A stretch of 36,539 bases of DNA from an uncultured Bacteroidales bacterium (GCA_946626605.1 CAMOUL010000020.1:1-36539), one strand, 5' to 3'; counted from the stretch's first letter, positions 24,471 to 32,456 are shown. A program made the numbers and translations. Notes: generated by a model not told the origin, from the sequence alone.

Positions 24471-26092
24471 GAAATAAATTATCAATTATCAATTGTCAAT
24501 TATCAATTATGATTTTATTTGCGTCCTGTACGCCGCAAATAAAATCTACCCACGTTTGGCAGACCTCCGAGGCCGGTGATAAATGTGCCGAGAAAGAGGC
24601 AGTGGTGTTTAAGAAAGGCACGGCGGAGAATGCCGTTGTGATCAACCCTTCCGAGACGAGGCAGACCATAGACGGTTTCGGCGGTTCGCTGACGGAGAGT
24701 TCGGCTTTTGTGTTGGCGTGTCTGCCGGTAGAGAAACGTCAGGCGGTGTTGGAAGAATTGTATGGCGAAAAGGGAGCGAACTTTTCCATGAGCCGCACGC
24801 AGATCGGTGCATCGGATTTCTCTGTCGAAGGCAAATATTCGCTGGCGGAAGAGGACGGCGATGTGGAGCTGCGTTCGTTTACGCTGGACCGTGACAAAGA
24901 GGGATTTTCAAAAGCGCAGTATCCGCAGATTCAGGACTGCAACTACGACCTTTTCCATCTGATGAAGGACGTCTGGGCGATCAAGCAAAATCAGACGGAT
25001 AAGGAATACCGCATCGTGGCGAACACCTGGACGGCGCCGGCGTGGATGAAAGAGAATAAGAAATACTACGAGCGTGAGAACGGTTTCCATCGCGGCGGTG
25101 CGTTGTTGCCGGAATACTATGATGCCTATGCACGCTATTTGGCGAAATATGTAGAGGCATGGAAGGCGGAAGGTGTAGATATTTGGGCGCTCACGCCGGT
25201 GAACGAACCGATGGGCAATGACGGCGGATGGGAGAGTATGGATTTCTGGCCGGCTGTAGAAGCAGAGTTCATCGGTCAATATATGCGTCCGCGTTTGGAC
25301 GAAAGCGGTTTCCAGGATGTGAAGATCCTTGGTTTCGACCAGAATATCTTTGAAATGGGACCTTATACAGCGGCTATCTATGGCGATTCGCTTGCTAATG
25401 CAGCTACGGCAGGCATGGCGGTACACTGGTACGGTTCGACGATTGACTGTTTCCCGGATGTGCTGGATTCCGTACACGCGCTTTATCCCGATAAGACCAT
25501 TCTGCACACCGAGGGATGTATTGATAACCTGGGCTGCGAACCCTGGGACGGTGTGACCGATCCGGAGGGATTCAAAGAGAGCGGATGGTTCGGAAACGAC
25601 GCTTTCTGGTGGAACAAAGTGGCCACCGATTGGGCGTATTCGACCCGCTGGGCAGGTGACACGCATCCCAAATATGCGGGTGTACACCGCTATGCGCGTT
25701 ATATAATAGAAGGAATGAACCACTGGCTCACGGGCTTCATCGATTGGAATATCGTACTGGACTCCATCGGCGGACCGAACCATGTGAACAACTTCGCTGC
25801 GGCGCCGGTGATGATTGATTACGAGAAGGAAAATATCTACTACACACCGTATTATTTTGTTCTCAAGCAATTCAGCCGCTCCATGCGTCCGGGCGATCAG
25901 GTGATCAACTGTCAGCCTTCAGAAATCAGCGATCAGATTTTTGTCTGCGCGACGAAGAATGCGGAGGGACAGATCGCGGTGAATATCCTGAATACCGGCG
26001 AGGCCGCTTCTTTCCCGCTGCAGATTGGCGAATACTGCGCAACGGTAGAGATGCCGGCGAATAGCGTAGAAACAATATTAGTGAAACTATAA
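24467..26092 (+). CDS. GH30 beta-glucanase/beta-glucosidase lipoprotein (probable beta-1,6-glucanase)
   Basis: A 541-residue protein. The lipoprotein signal ends at Cys21 (LFASC). The GH30 (beta/alpha)8 domain begins near residue 60 (QTIDGFGGSLTESSAFVL). It contains the acid/base in TPVNEPMGND (Glu247) and the nucleophile in LHTEGC (Glu349), followed by the GH30 C-terminal beta domain (GQIAVNILNTGEAASFPL onward). In Bacteroidota beta-glucan loci, GH30_3 members are beta-1,6-glucanases that remove side branches of laminarin-like or fungal glucans; the subfamily is inferred here. It overlaps the phosphorylase by 4 bp (ATGA), and GH81 follows after three bases. A heptanucleotide tract lies in the signal-peptide codons. 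Confidence 0.93.
   Translation: MRNKLSIINCQLSIMILFASCTPQIKSTHVWQTSEAGDKCAEKEAVVFKKGTAENAVVINPSETRQTIDGFGGSLTESSAFVLACLPVEKRQAVLEELYGEKGANFSMSRTQIGASDFSVEGKYSLAEEDGDVELRSFTLDRDKEGFSKAQYPQIQDCNYDLFHLMKDVWAIKQNQTDKEYRIVANTWTAPAWMKENKKYYERENGFHRGGALLPEYYDAYARYLAKYVEAWKAEGVDIWALTPVNEPMGNDGGWESMDFWPAVEAEFIGQYMRPRLDESGFQDVKILGFDQNIFEMGPYTAAIYGDSLANAATAGMAVHWYGSTIDCFPDVLDSVHALYPDKTILHTEGCIDNLGCEPWDGVTDPEGFKESGWFGNDAFWWNKVATDWAYSTRWAGDTHPKYAGVHRYARYIIEGMNHWLTGFIDWNIVLDSIGGPNHVNNFAAAPVMIDYEKENIYYTPYYFVLKQFSRSMRPGDQVINCQPSEISDQIFVCATKNAEGQIAVNILNTGEAASFPLQIGEYCATVEMPANSVETILVKL
24478..24512 (+). repeat. Heptanucleotide tandem repeat (ATTATCA)x5, imperfect
   Basis: The units are ATTATCA, ATTATCA, ATTGTCA, ATTATCA and ATTATGA. 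They lie inside the signal-peptide codons of the GH30 gene and are the same heptamer as at 19097. Confidence 0.95.
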
Positions 26093-26095
26093 GGT

Positions 26096-29000
26096 ATGAA
26101 ACGGAGTCTTTTGTCTTTGAGCGTAGCGGTCTTGCTTCTTTCAGCGATAGCGGTCTCCTCTTTCGCCCAGACACCTGTTCCGGTGGGCGCAGGTTCGTAT
26201 GCTTCGTATGTTCCGCTGTCCAAGAGTCATACCTCGGCTCACGGCGGTTGTCAGGCGTACCAGATGGAGCATCGCAGACTCTATCTGCCGGACTCGCTCT
26301 TGGCGCGTTTGGGAACTCCCGATGGTTCGCAAGAGGGCTCTTTTGCATTGCCGACAAATGACTGGTGGACGCACGCACTCGTCAATACATGGACCGGCAA
26401 ACTATGGTTCTATCCCGGTTGGGCAGAGGCAAAAGACGGTGAACTGACGATTGGTTATCCGTCCTATTGGGAGCCTACGGGATGTGAGGTCAAATGGGAT
26501 ACACCGCTCTCGGTGACCTTTAAGAAGACCGCTACCGGCAAGAATGCAGCTTTTGAGGAAGCGCTCGTTGATAGCTGGTCGGATTTCGCAATGTCGTTTA
26601 TCATGCAGGACGGCGAGGATTGGGTGCGGGTGACGTGTATGGAAGGTTCGCCGCTGGTGTGGCTCGAGGCGTCAGGTATCACGATGCAGGTTACCAATCC
26701 CAATAGCGCCCGATTTGCGGTCTTTACGGACACGGACAAGCTCACTATCGCATTACTAACCAATGGATTAGACGCTGCGGCGTGTGCGCCATATGCGTTC
26801 CAAATCCCGCGCAAGACCACTTTCTCGTACGCTTATAATGCGGCTACCTCGTCGCTCACAACGACATATCATGTGGACAAACAGGTCTTAATGGCTTTCC
26901 TGCCGCATCATTACTATGATGCAAATGACCAAATGGTAAATGACCAAATGGTCAATGGTACTTATCTCTCTCCTCGCGGCACGATGAGGCTGTATGCGGG
27001 CAATGATTTTACGTTTACGTATCCGGTACATTCGTTCCTGCCCTTCTTCCCGGCTCCGATGGAGTGGGGTGAGGAGTTCTCGGCTGCGCGTATGACAGCA
27101 CTCAATGCCGATTATGCCAAGCGAGGCTCGTTCGGCGGCGATACCTATTGGGGAGGAAAGGGACTCACGCAGATGGCGCATTATATGACTTTTGCGCTGC
27201 AGATGGGCGATACGGCTACTTTCCGCATGGCGAAGAATCGTCTGAAAGAAGTGCTCGTCAATTGGTACACCTTCACGCCGGGCGAAGAGCGGTTCTATTT
27301 TGCGCGTTACCCCAAATGGGATGCACTCATCGGCATGGATCCGTCCTATGACTCGGATACCTTCAATGACCACCATTTCCATTACGGTTATTTCGTCTAT
27401 GCTTCGGCGCTGCTGTGCATGCTGGATGACGATTTCCGGACTCAGTATGGTCTGATGGCACGGGAGGTGGCGCGCGATTATGCCAACTGGCAGCGTTCAG
27501 CGGACGAGCCTTGGTTCCGTACGTTCAACCCTTATTGCGGACATTCGTTTGCGGGAGGATTGGGTAATGCCGGCAACGGTAACGGTCAGGAGTCCTCTTC
27601 GGAGGCGATCCAAGGCTGGGGTGGCGTGTGGCTCTTAGGCGCCGCACTGCAAGACCAGGAGATGTTGGAAGCAGGAATCATGGGCTATACCCTCGAGACA
27701 CGTGCGACATCGGAGTATTGGTTTGACAAGAAAAGGCGGAATATCGATTTTACCAAATATAACCACCCTTATTGCTGCAATCTGACGATGCAGGGTGTAG
27801 GCTGGTGGACATGGTTCTCCGGCGACCCCGTTTGGATGCATTCCATCCAATGGCTGCCGATCTCGCCGATACTGACCAACTGTTTCAGCGAGGATCTGCC
27901 TTTCGCGAAGTGGGACTACACGCAGATGTACGCTACCAAAGAAGTCGGCAATTACGAAGCCCCGCAAGGCGGTTTGGGGGATGAGTCGGGGCTGGGCAAT
28001 GTGTGTCTGTCGTACCTCTCGCTCTTCGATGCCGATTCGGCGATTCATGTGTGGGACAGAATGGATCAGATGGGAAAGGCGCTGGCGAAGAACCCCGACA
28101 CGGGCGGTATCACCTATTGGCTCGCGCATTCGCATAAGGGTTTGGGCGAGAAGCGTTACGATATTTTCGCTTCCCATCCGATGGCGTGCGCATATACGGA
28201 CACCCTCAGCGGACGCATGACATATGCGGTTTATAATGTGGCTCAGACGCCGCTCTCCGTGCATTTTTTCGGAGCAAAAGACACCACAGTGACTGTGCCG
28301 CATGGCCTGACGCTTATCTCCGGCGCGGAGACCCGCACGGTGACGACCATCGAGGATGAAGAAGAGACGATCGCCCCCGACCCGATGGCTTGGGATCTGC
28401 CGTATCCGAATCTCGCGCTGCATAAACCCGTGACGGTATCTTCGTTTGAGAACGCCGGTTGTGTGGCGGCAAATCTCACGGACGGCAAGACGGACACCCG
28501 CTGGGGTTCGCAGCATCACGATGGCGAATGGGCGATGGTGGATCTGGGCGAGGTATGTTTTATTGACCATCTAATCCTGCGTTGGGAGACAGCTTTTGCA
28601 TCCGAATACGAACTCGCACTCTCGTCTGACGGCACTACATGGCATAGCGCTATATATGCTTCTGCAGGCGGAGTGGAGAAAGTCACACTTCCCTTTAGGG
28701 AGGGGATGGGGGTAGGCCCTACTCGCGCTCGATATATCCGATTGACAGGGCTCCAGCGCGCTACGCAATATGGTACTTCGCTCTATGAACTGGAGGCATA
28801 TGGACGACCGCTGACCGGAGATCCGGAAACAGTCTTTGCAGTAGCACTCTCTGCGTCCGACACCGTCCTCCAGCAAGGCCAGACAACCACCCTCACCACA
28901 ACGGCATATAACTTCAACGGAGCAATCATCTCCACCTCTTCGGAGCAGAAGACATACCCCGACTACGGCCTCTTCACGGAGACCCGCATGGTTGGTGGCT

Positions 29001-29803
29001 GCTCAGCGTCTCTCACGATCATCGTCATGGAGACTGAGATGGCGGCTACGGCAGAGGTGACACCCGCAGAAGTGACCATGCCGATTGGTACGCAGCAGAC
29101 TTTCGTCGTCTCCATCCTCAATCAGTTTGGCGACGTCATGGATACCTGCAGTTCGGTTTATCTCGCCACCCAAGTGGGCAATCACGAACTCGTCTTCCCT
29201 TGTCTCGAGAGAACCGACACGGCAATCGTTCACGTCCTGCCGTTTGAGGAAGTGAACCTCGCGCTCCATAAACCCGTAACGGCATCGGGAGCCGAAGGAG
29301 ATGGAGAGGCAGCGCCAAAAGCCGTGGACGGCGATATGAAAACACGCTGGTCCAGCCGCTTCCAAGATAACGAGTGGATAGCGGTCGATCTGGAGAATTG
29401 TTATCTCCTGACGCAAGTACGTCTCATCTGGGAGAATGCGTATGCTACTTCGTTCGATATCCAGGTCAGCTCCGATGGGGAGAACTACACGACCGTCAAA
29501 TCGATTTCCGGTGCTAAAGGCGGCACGCAGACCCACGATATACGCATCAATAACGAACCCGTGGAGGCACAGTTCGTGCGCATCTTCTGCAAGACTCGCA
29601 ACACCGGCTACGGTGCGTCCTTATGGGAACTCGAGGTGTATGGAGAAGGTCTCTGCGACCCGATTATAACCGCTATCGAAAATATAAATCCTAAATTTGA
29701 AATCATAAATCACAAATTCATCCACCATGGCCGGATATACATTTCGCGCAACGGTGCTATCTATACTATTGATGGCCGTCTGTGCGTGCTCCCGCAAGAG
29801 TGA
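26096..29803 (+). CDS. GH81 endo-beta-1,3-glucanase with two F5/8C domains and T9SS-type tail
   Basis: A 1235-residue secreted enzyme with signal peptide 1-24 (ending SSFAQ). The GH81 catalytic region spans about 30-740. Candidate catalytic residues are Asp425 in FNDHHFHYGY and Glu499/Glu503 in GQESSSEA; their spacing fits the family's Asp/Glu/Glu set. After the enzyme come an F5/8-type C domain (about 772-905), an Ig-like region (910-1050), a second F5/8-type C domain (1053-1185) and a sorting tail (HGRIYISRNGAIYTIDGR). GH81 enzymes cut long beta-1,3-glucan, including triple-helical forms. Odd features are a duplicated NDQMV insert (26923-26952), a palindromic insert in the first F5/8C domain (around 28690-28720), and a 77-bp out-of-frame overlap with GH3 that covers the whole tail. 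Confidence 0.93.
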   Translation: MKRSLLSLSVAVLLLSAIAVSSFAQTPVPVGAGSYASYVPLSKSHTSAHGGCQAYQMEHRRLYLPDSLLARLGTPDGSQEGSFALPTNDWWTHALVNTWTGKLWFYPGWAEAKDGELTIGYPSYWEPTGCEVKWDTPLSVTFKKTATGKNAAFEEALVDSWSDFAMSFIMQDGEDWVRVTCMEGSPLVWLEASGITMQVTNPNSARFAVFTDTDKLTIALLTNGLDAAACAPYAFQIPRKTTFSYAYNAATSSLTTTYHVDKQVLMAFLPHHYYDANDQMVNDQMVNGTYLSPRGTMRLYAGNDFTFTYPVHSFLPFFPAPMEWGEEFSAARMTALNADYAKRGSFGGDTYWGGKGLTQMAHYMTFALQMGDTATFRMAKNRLKEVLVNWYTFTPGEERFYFARYPKWDALIGMDPSYDSDTFNDHHFHYGYFVYASALLCMLDDDFRTQYGLMAREVARDYANWQRSADEPWFRTFNPYCGHSFAGGLGNAGNGNGQESSSEAIQGWGGVWLLGAALQDQEMLEAGIMGYTLETRATSEYWFDKKRRNIDFTKYNHPYCCNLTMQGVGWWTWFSGDPVWMHSIQWLPISPILTNCFSEDLPFAKWDYTQMYATKEVGNYEAPQGGLGDESGLGNVCLSYLSLFDADSAIHVWDRMDQMGKALAKNPDTGGITYWLAHSHKGLGEKRYDIFASHPMACAYTDTLSGRMTYAVYNVAQTPLSVHFFGAKDTTVTVPHGLTLISGAETRTVTTIEDEEETIAPDPMAWDLPYPNLALHKPVTVSSFENAGCVAANLTDGKTDTRWGSQHHDGEWAMVDLGEVCFIDHLILRWETAFASEYELALSSDGTTWHSAIYASAGGVEKVTLPFREGMGVGPTRARYIRLTGLQRATQYGTSLYELEAYGRPLTGDPETVFAVALSASDTVLQQGQTTTLTTTAYNFNGAIISTSSEQKTYPDYGLFTETRMVGGCSASLTIIVMETEMAATAEVTPAEVTMPIGTQQTFVVSILNQFGDVMDTCSSVYLATQVGNHELVFPCLERTDTAIVHVLPFEEVNLALHKPVTASGAEGDGEAAPKAVDGDMKTRWSSRFQDNEWIAVDLENCYLLTQVRLIWENAYATSFDIQVSSDGENYTTVKSISGAKGGTQTHDIRINNEPVEAQFVRIFCKTRNTGYGASLWELEVYGEGLCDPIITAIENINPKFEIINHKFIHHGRIYISRNGAIYTIDGRLCVLPQE
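26923..26952 (+). repeat. In-frame 15-bp duplication AAATGACCAAATGGT in GH81
   Basis: Two exact 15-base units encode NDQMV twice. The same 30 bases occur in the GH3 gene at 30278-30307. Confidence 0.95.
28689..28723 (+). repeat. Palindromic G-rich insert in the first F5/8C domain of GH81
   Basis: CCCTTTAGGG (28691-28700) is followed by a G-rich run and GTAGGCCCTAC. It encodes LPFREGMGVGPTRA inside a domain that otherwise aligns well with the second F5/8C domain, so it looks like an insertion. Confidence 0.6.
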
Positions 29804-32018
29804 AGAAGACCGTTTTATCGATGACCTCCTCTCCCGCATGACGCTGGAGGAGAAGATCGGACAGATGAACCAACTCGACCCCTCGTGGAACGCCGAAGAG
29901 AAAGAGGCACTCATCCGCGAGGGAAAGGTGGGTTCGATCTTCAATATCGTCGGTGCGAAAGAAGTGAATCGTCTGCAACGCATGGCGGTGGAGGAGACCC
30001 GTTTGGGCATTCCTTTGGTGGCTGCGCGTGACGTCATTCACGGCTTTAAGACCATCTATCCCATTCCGCTGGGACAGGGCGCTACCTTCAATCCCGAACT
30101 GATTGAACAAGCGGCGCAAGCTACTGCGAAAGAGGCGTACCAATATGGTATCCGTTGGGCATTCTCGCCCATGGTGGATGTGGCGCATGATCCCCGTTGG
30201 GGACGTGTGGCGGAGGGCTACGGTGAAGATCCGTATCTCACCTCCGTCATGGGCGCCGCTACTGTCCGTGGATACCAAAATGACCAAATGGTAAATGACC
30301 AAATGGTACCTGGAATGGCTGCTTGCGTCAAGCATTTTGCCGGCTATTCGGCTTCGGAAGGCGGACGCGATTATAACACCACTTGGATTCCCGAGACCCA
30401 GCTCCGCGATATCTACCTGCCGCCGTTCAAGGCTGCAGTAGAAGCCGGTGCGATGAGTTTGATGTGCTCGTTTAACGATCTCAACGGACTTCCTTCGTCT
30501 GCGAATCATCATCTGAATGTGGATATCTTTCGTGACGAGTGGCACTCGGATGCGTTGTTGGTAAGCGACTGGGGATCCGGTTCGGACCTTGTGCCGCATG
30601 GTCTCTGCGCGGATAAGAAGGACGCGGCGTTGCGTTGCATCAATGCCCGCATGGAGATGGATATGCAGGGAAATATCTATAACGACTACCTGACGGAACT
30701 GGTAAATGAGAAAAAGGTAAATGAACAAATGATAAATGCCTGTGTCCGCTCCATCCTCCGTCTCAAATACCGCCTGGGCTTGTTTGATAACCCTTACGTG
30801 CCGGAAGATACACCGGCTCCCGGAGATGCCGAACTTGCTCTCCGCGTAGCCGAGGAATCCGCCGTTCTCCTCAAGAACAACGGCATCCTCCCGCTAAATG
30901 ACCAAATAGTACTTATAACTGGTCCTCTTGCCCACCAGAAAAAAGAACAACTCGGCACTTGGGTCTTTGATGGCGATACCTCTTTGAGTATCACACCCCT
31001 TATGGCCTTTGAGCAAATGGTAAATGGTATATGTCCAAATGGTAAATTGATCTATGAGCCCGGTCTCACATTCTCTCGCGACAAGAACCCTGTCGGCATA
31101 GCCAAAGCCGTTGCGGCAGCGAAAAAAGCCGACGTCATTCTTTATTTCTGCGGCGAAGAAGCCATCCTCTCCGGCGAAGCGCGTTGCCGTGCGAACCTCG
31201 ATCTGCCGGGTGCACAGATAGAAATGATGGATGCACTTGTGGCTACCGGCAAACCCGTTGTCATGATTGTGATGGCAGGACGTCCGCTGACTATCGGGCG
31301 TCAGGTCGATCAAGCCGCTGCAGTCCTCTATGCCTTTCATGGCGGCACGATGGCGGGTCCTGCGTTGTATAACATCCTCACAGGCAAAGTAGTGCCTTCC
31401 GGCAAAACGCCGATTACCTTCCCGAAGATGGTTGGTCAAATTCCGCTGTATTACAACCGCCATAACACCGGCCGTCCGTCGTATGACCCGCCGATGCTCA
31501 TTGACTCCATTCCTATCGGTTGTCCGCAGTTCTCCATCGGCCAATCTTCCTATTGGCTCGAGACCCCCACCGAACCCCTCTTCCCCTTCGGTTTCGGCCT
31601 TAGTTATACTACCTTCGAATACGGCGAGACAAAAGTCTGTCAGTCCGAAAGACGGTCTGTCAGTGAAAACGGTCTGTCAGCGGAGCGGTCTGTCAGTCCG
31701 AAGGACGGTCTGTACACGGTATCGTGTACTATCAAGAACACCGGCTCCTATGATGCCTACGAGACTCCTCAACTCTATGTCCGCCAGCTTTCCGGAGACT
31801 TGGTTCGACCGCTTTGCGAACTGAAGGGTTTCCAGAAGATTTTCATCCCTGCCGGCGAGACGCGCGATGTGACCTTCACCCTTACGGATGACGATCTGGG
31901 CTACTGGCATGAGTCTCACGACGGCCTCTCCAGCCGCGTCTGGTTCGCCACCGACGATGCCGACTTCCGCTTCGCCATCCTCCCGTATTCCCAACCGCTC
32001 GTTCCTAAAGATAAATAG
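29727..32018 (+). CDS. GH3 beta-glucosidase lipoprotein
   Basis: A 763-residue enzyme. The start at 29727 is needed for the lipoprotein signal (MAGYTFRATVLSILLMAVCAC, lipidated Cys21); later ATGs would remove it. GH3 domains follow: the N-terminal barrel with RWAFSPMVDVAHDPRWGR and KHFAGYSA, nucleophile Asp281 in LLVSDWGSG, the second domain with acid/base Glu484 in LSGEARCRANLDLPG (BglX-like), and a C-terminal FN3-like domain. It probably releases glucose from beta-gluco-oligosaccharides. Its first 77 bases overlap the end of GH81 in another frame. The gene carries repeat-derived segments: NDQMV twice (30278), related short motifs near 30708, 30896 and 31014, and a five-copy GTCTGT cluster in the FN3-like domain. 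It is last in the operon and a terminator follows. Confidence 0.94.
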   Translation: MAGYTFRATVLSILLMAVCACSRKSEEDRFIDDLLSRMTLEEKIGQMNQLDPSWNAEEKEALIREGKVGSIFNIVGAKEVNRLQRMAVEETRLGIPLVAARDVIHGFKTIYPIPLGQGATFNPELIEQAAQATAKEAYQYGIRWAFSPMVDVAHDPRWGRVAEGYGEDPYLTSVMGAATVRGYQNDQMVNDQMVPGMAACVKHFAGYSASEGGRDYNTTWIPETQLRDIYLPPFKAAVEAGAMSLMCSFNDLNGLPSSANHHLNVDIFRDEWHSDALLVSDWGSGSDLVPHGLCADKKDAALRCINARMEMDMQGNIYNDYLTELVNEKKVNEQMINACVRSILRLKYRLGLFDNPYVPEDTPAPGDAELALRVAEESAVLLKNNGILPLNDQIVLITGPLAHQKKEQLGTWVFDGDTSLSITPLMAFEQMVNGICPNGKLIYEPGLTFSRDKNPVGIAKAVAAAKKADVILYFCGEEAILSGEARCRANLDLPGAQIEMMDALVATGKPVVMIVMAGRPLTIGRQVDQAAAVLYAFHGGTMAGPALYNILTGKVVPSGKTPITFPKMVGQIPLYYNRHNTGRPSYDPPMLIDSIPIGCPQFSIGQSSYWLETPTEPLFPFGFGLSYTTFEYGETKVCQSERRSVSENGLSAERSVSPKDGLYTVSCTIKNTGSYDAYETPQLYVRQLSGDLVRPLCELKGFQKIFIPAGETRDVTFTLTDDDLGYWHESHDGLSSRVWFATDDADFRFAILPYSQPLVPKDK
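30278..30307 (+). repeat. In-frame 15-bp duplication AAATGACCAAATGGT in GH3
   Basis: Identical over 30 bases to 26923-26952 in GH81. It sits in a loop between GAATVRGYQ and PGMAACVKHF. Confidence 0.95.
31635..31713 (+). repeat. In-frame palindromic GTCTGT repeat cluster, copy in GH3
   Basis: Five GTCTGT units begin at 31635, 31655, 31672, 31688 and 31708, separated by short hairpin-prone segments such as CAGTCCGAAAGACG and CAGTCCGAAGGACG. The translation (VCQSERRSVSENGLSAERS) interrupts the FN3-like domain. Confidence 0.9.
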
Positions 32019-32040
32019 TCTCTAGGTAAAAGATAAACTC

Positions 32041-32074
32041 AAAAATCTGCTCTCACAAAAGTGCAGATTTTTTT
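32041..32074 (+). terminator. Rho-independent terminator ending the PUL
   Basis: AAAAATCTGC (32041-32050) pairs with GCAGATTTTT (32063-32072) and T residues follow. It lies 23 bases after the GH3 stop. Confidence 0.8.
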
Positions 32075-32121
32075 GTATCTGCTTGTGATAAAATGTGATC
32101 TTTGACGTATTGGATTACCGT
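32070..32121 (+). repeat. 52-bp conserved block, copy A
   Basis: It aligns without gaps to 36205-36256 with 46 of 52 bases identical, including GCTTGTGATA and TATTGGATTACCGT. Both copies start at the T-run of an upstream transcript end and lie before an iteron array and promoter. Confidence 0.85.
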
Positions 32122-32131
32122 TCGCGGACAT

Positions 32132-32232
32132 TATCCTCGTATATGTACCTAAAACCTTTTTAGGTAGTAAATACTCGGATATGCTCCGCTCTCCCCACCG
32201 CAAACAGCCTTCGGCTTGGTTTACGTTGGGGA
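32132..32232. repeat. Two adjacent hairpins in the long intergenic region
   Basis: Hairpin 1 (32132-32181): TATCC/GGATA, GTAT/ATAC and TACCTAAAA/TTTTAGGTA around the loop CCT. Hairpin 2 (32192-32232): TCCCCA/TGGGGA, AAAC/GTTT and AGCC/GGCT around the loop TTC. The related module near 36256 lacks this segment, so it may be an insertion. No gene is visible in 32019-32456. Confidence 0.6.
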
Positions 32233-32259
32233 CCCTGGACATCAAATCACCGATTGGAA

Positions 32260-32328
32260 TTTCCACAAATAACCAAATGATTTTTCCACAAATGGCTAAA
32301 TAAAAAATCCTCAAACGGCTAAAAATTT
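32260..32328 (+). promoter_or_regulatory. Three 23-bp iterons, array A
   Basis: Units start at 32260, 32283 and 32306, exactly 23 bp apart. They share the form TCC-A/T-CAAA followed by C-C/T-AAA. The array ends nine bases before the -33 element of the promoter at 32338. Confidence 0.8.
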
Positions 32329-32337
32329 TCAAAAATA

Positions 32338-32367
32338 TTTGCACATGTCAAAAAAATAGTACTTTTG
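32338..32367 (+). promoter_or_regulatory. Promoter before the ATPase remnant
   Basis: TTTG at 32338-32341 and TACTTTTG at 32360-32367 are 18 bp apart. The -33 region reads TTTGCACATGTCA, a form shared with other promoters of this end of the window. Confidence 0.65.
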
Positions 32368-32456
32368 CAGTCGAAAAGAAAAATTACCAGCTTTTAATTA
32401 TTGATTTCTGATAATTTTGCATAAATACACACTAATGTATTAAAAATCAATATATT

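Noticed and set aside
24908..25870. Minus-strand open frame of 320 codons opposite GH30
   Set aside because: Shadow frame; GH30 motifs on the plus strand are unambiguous.
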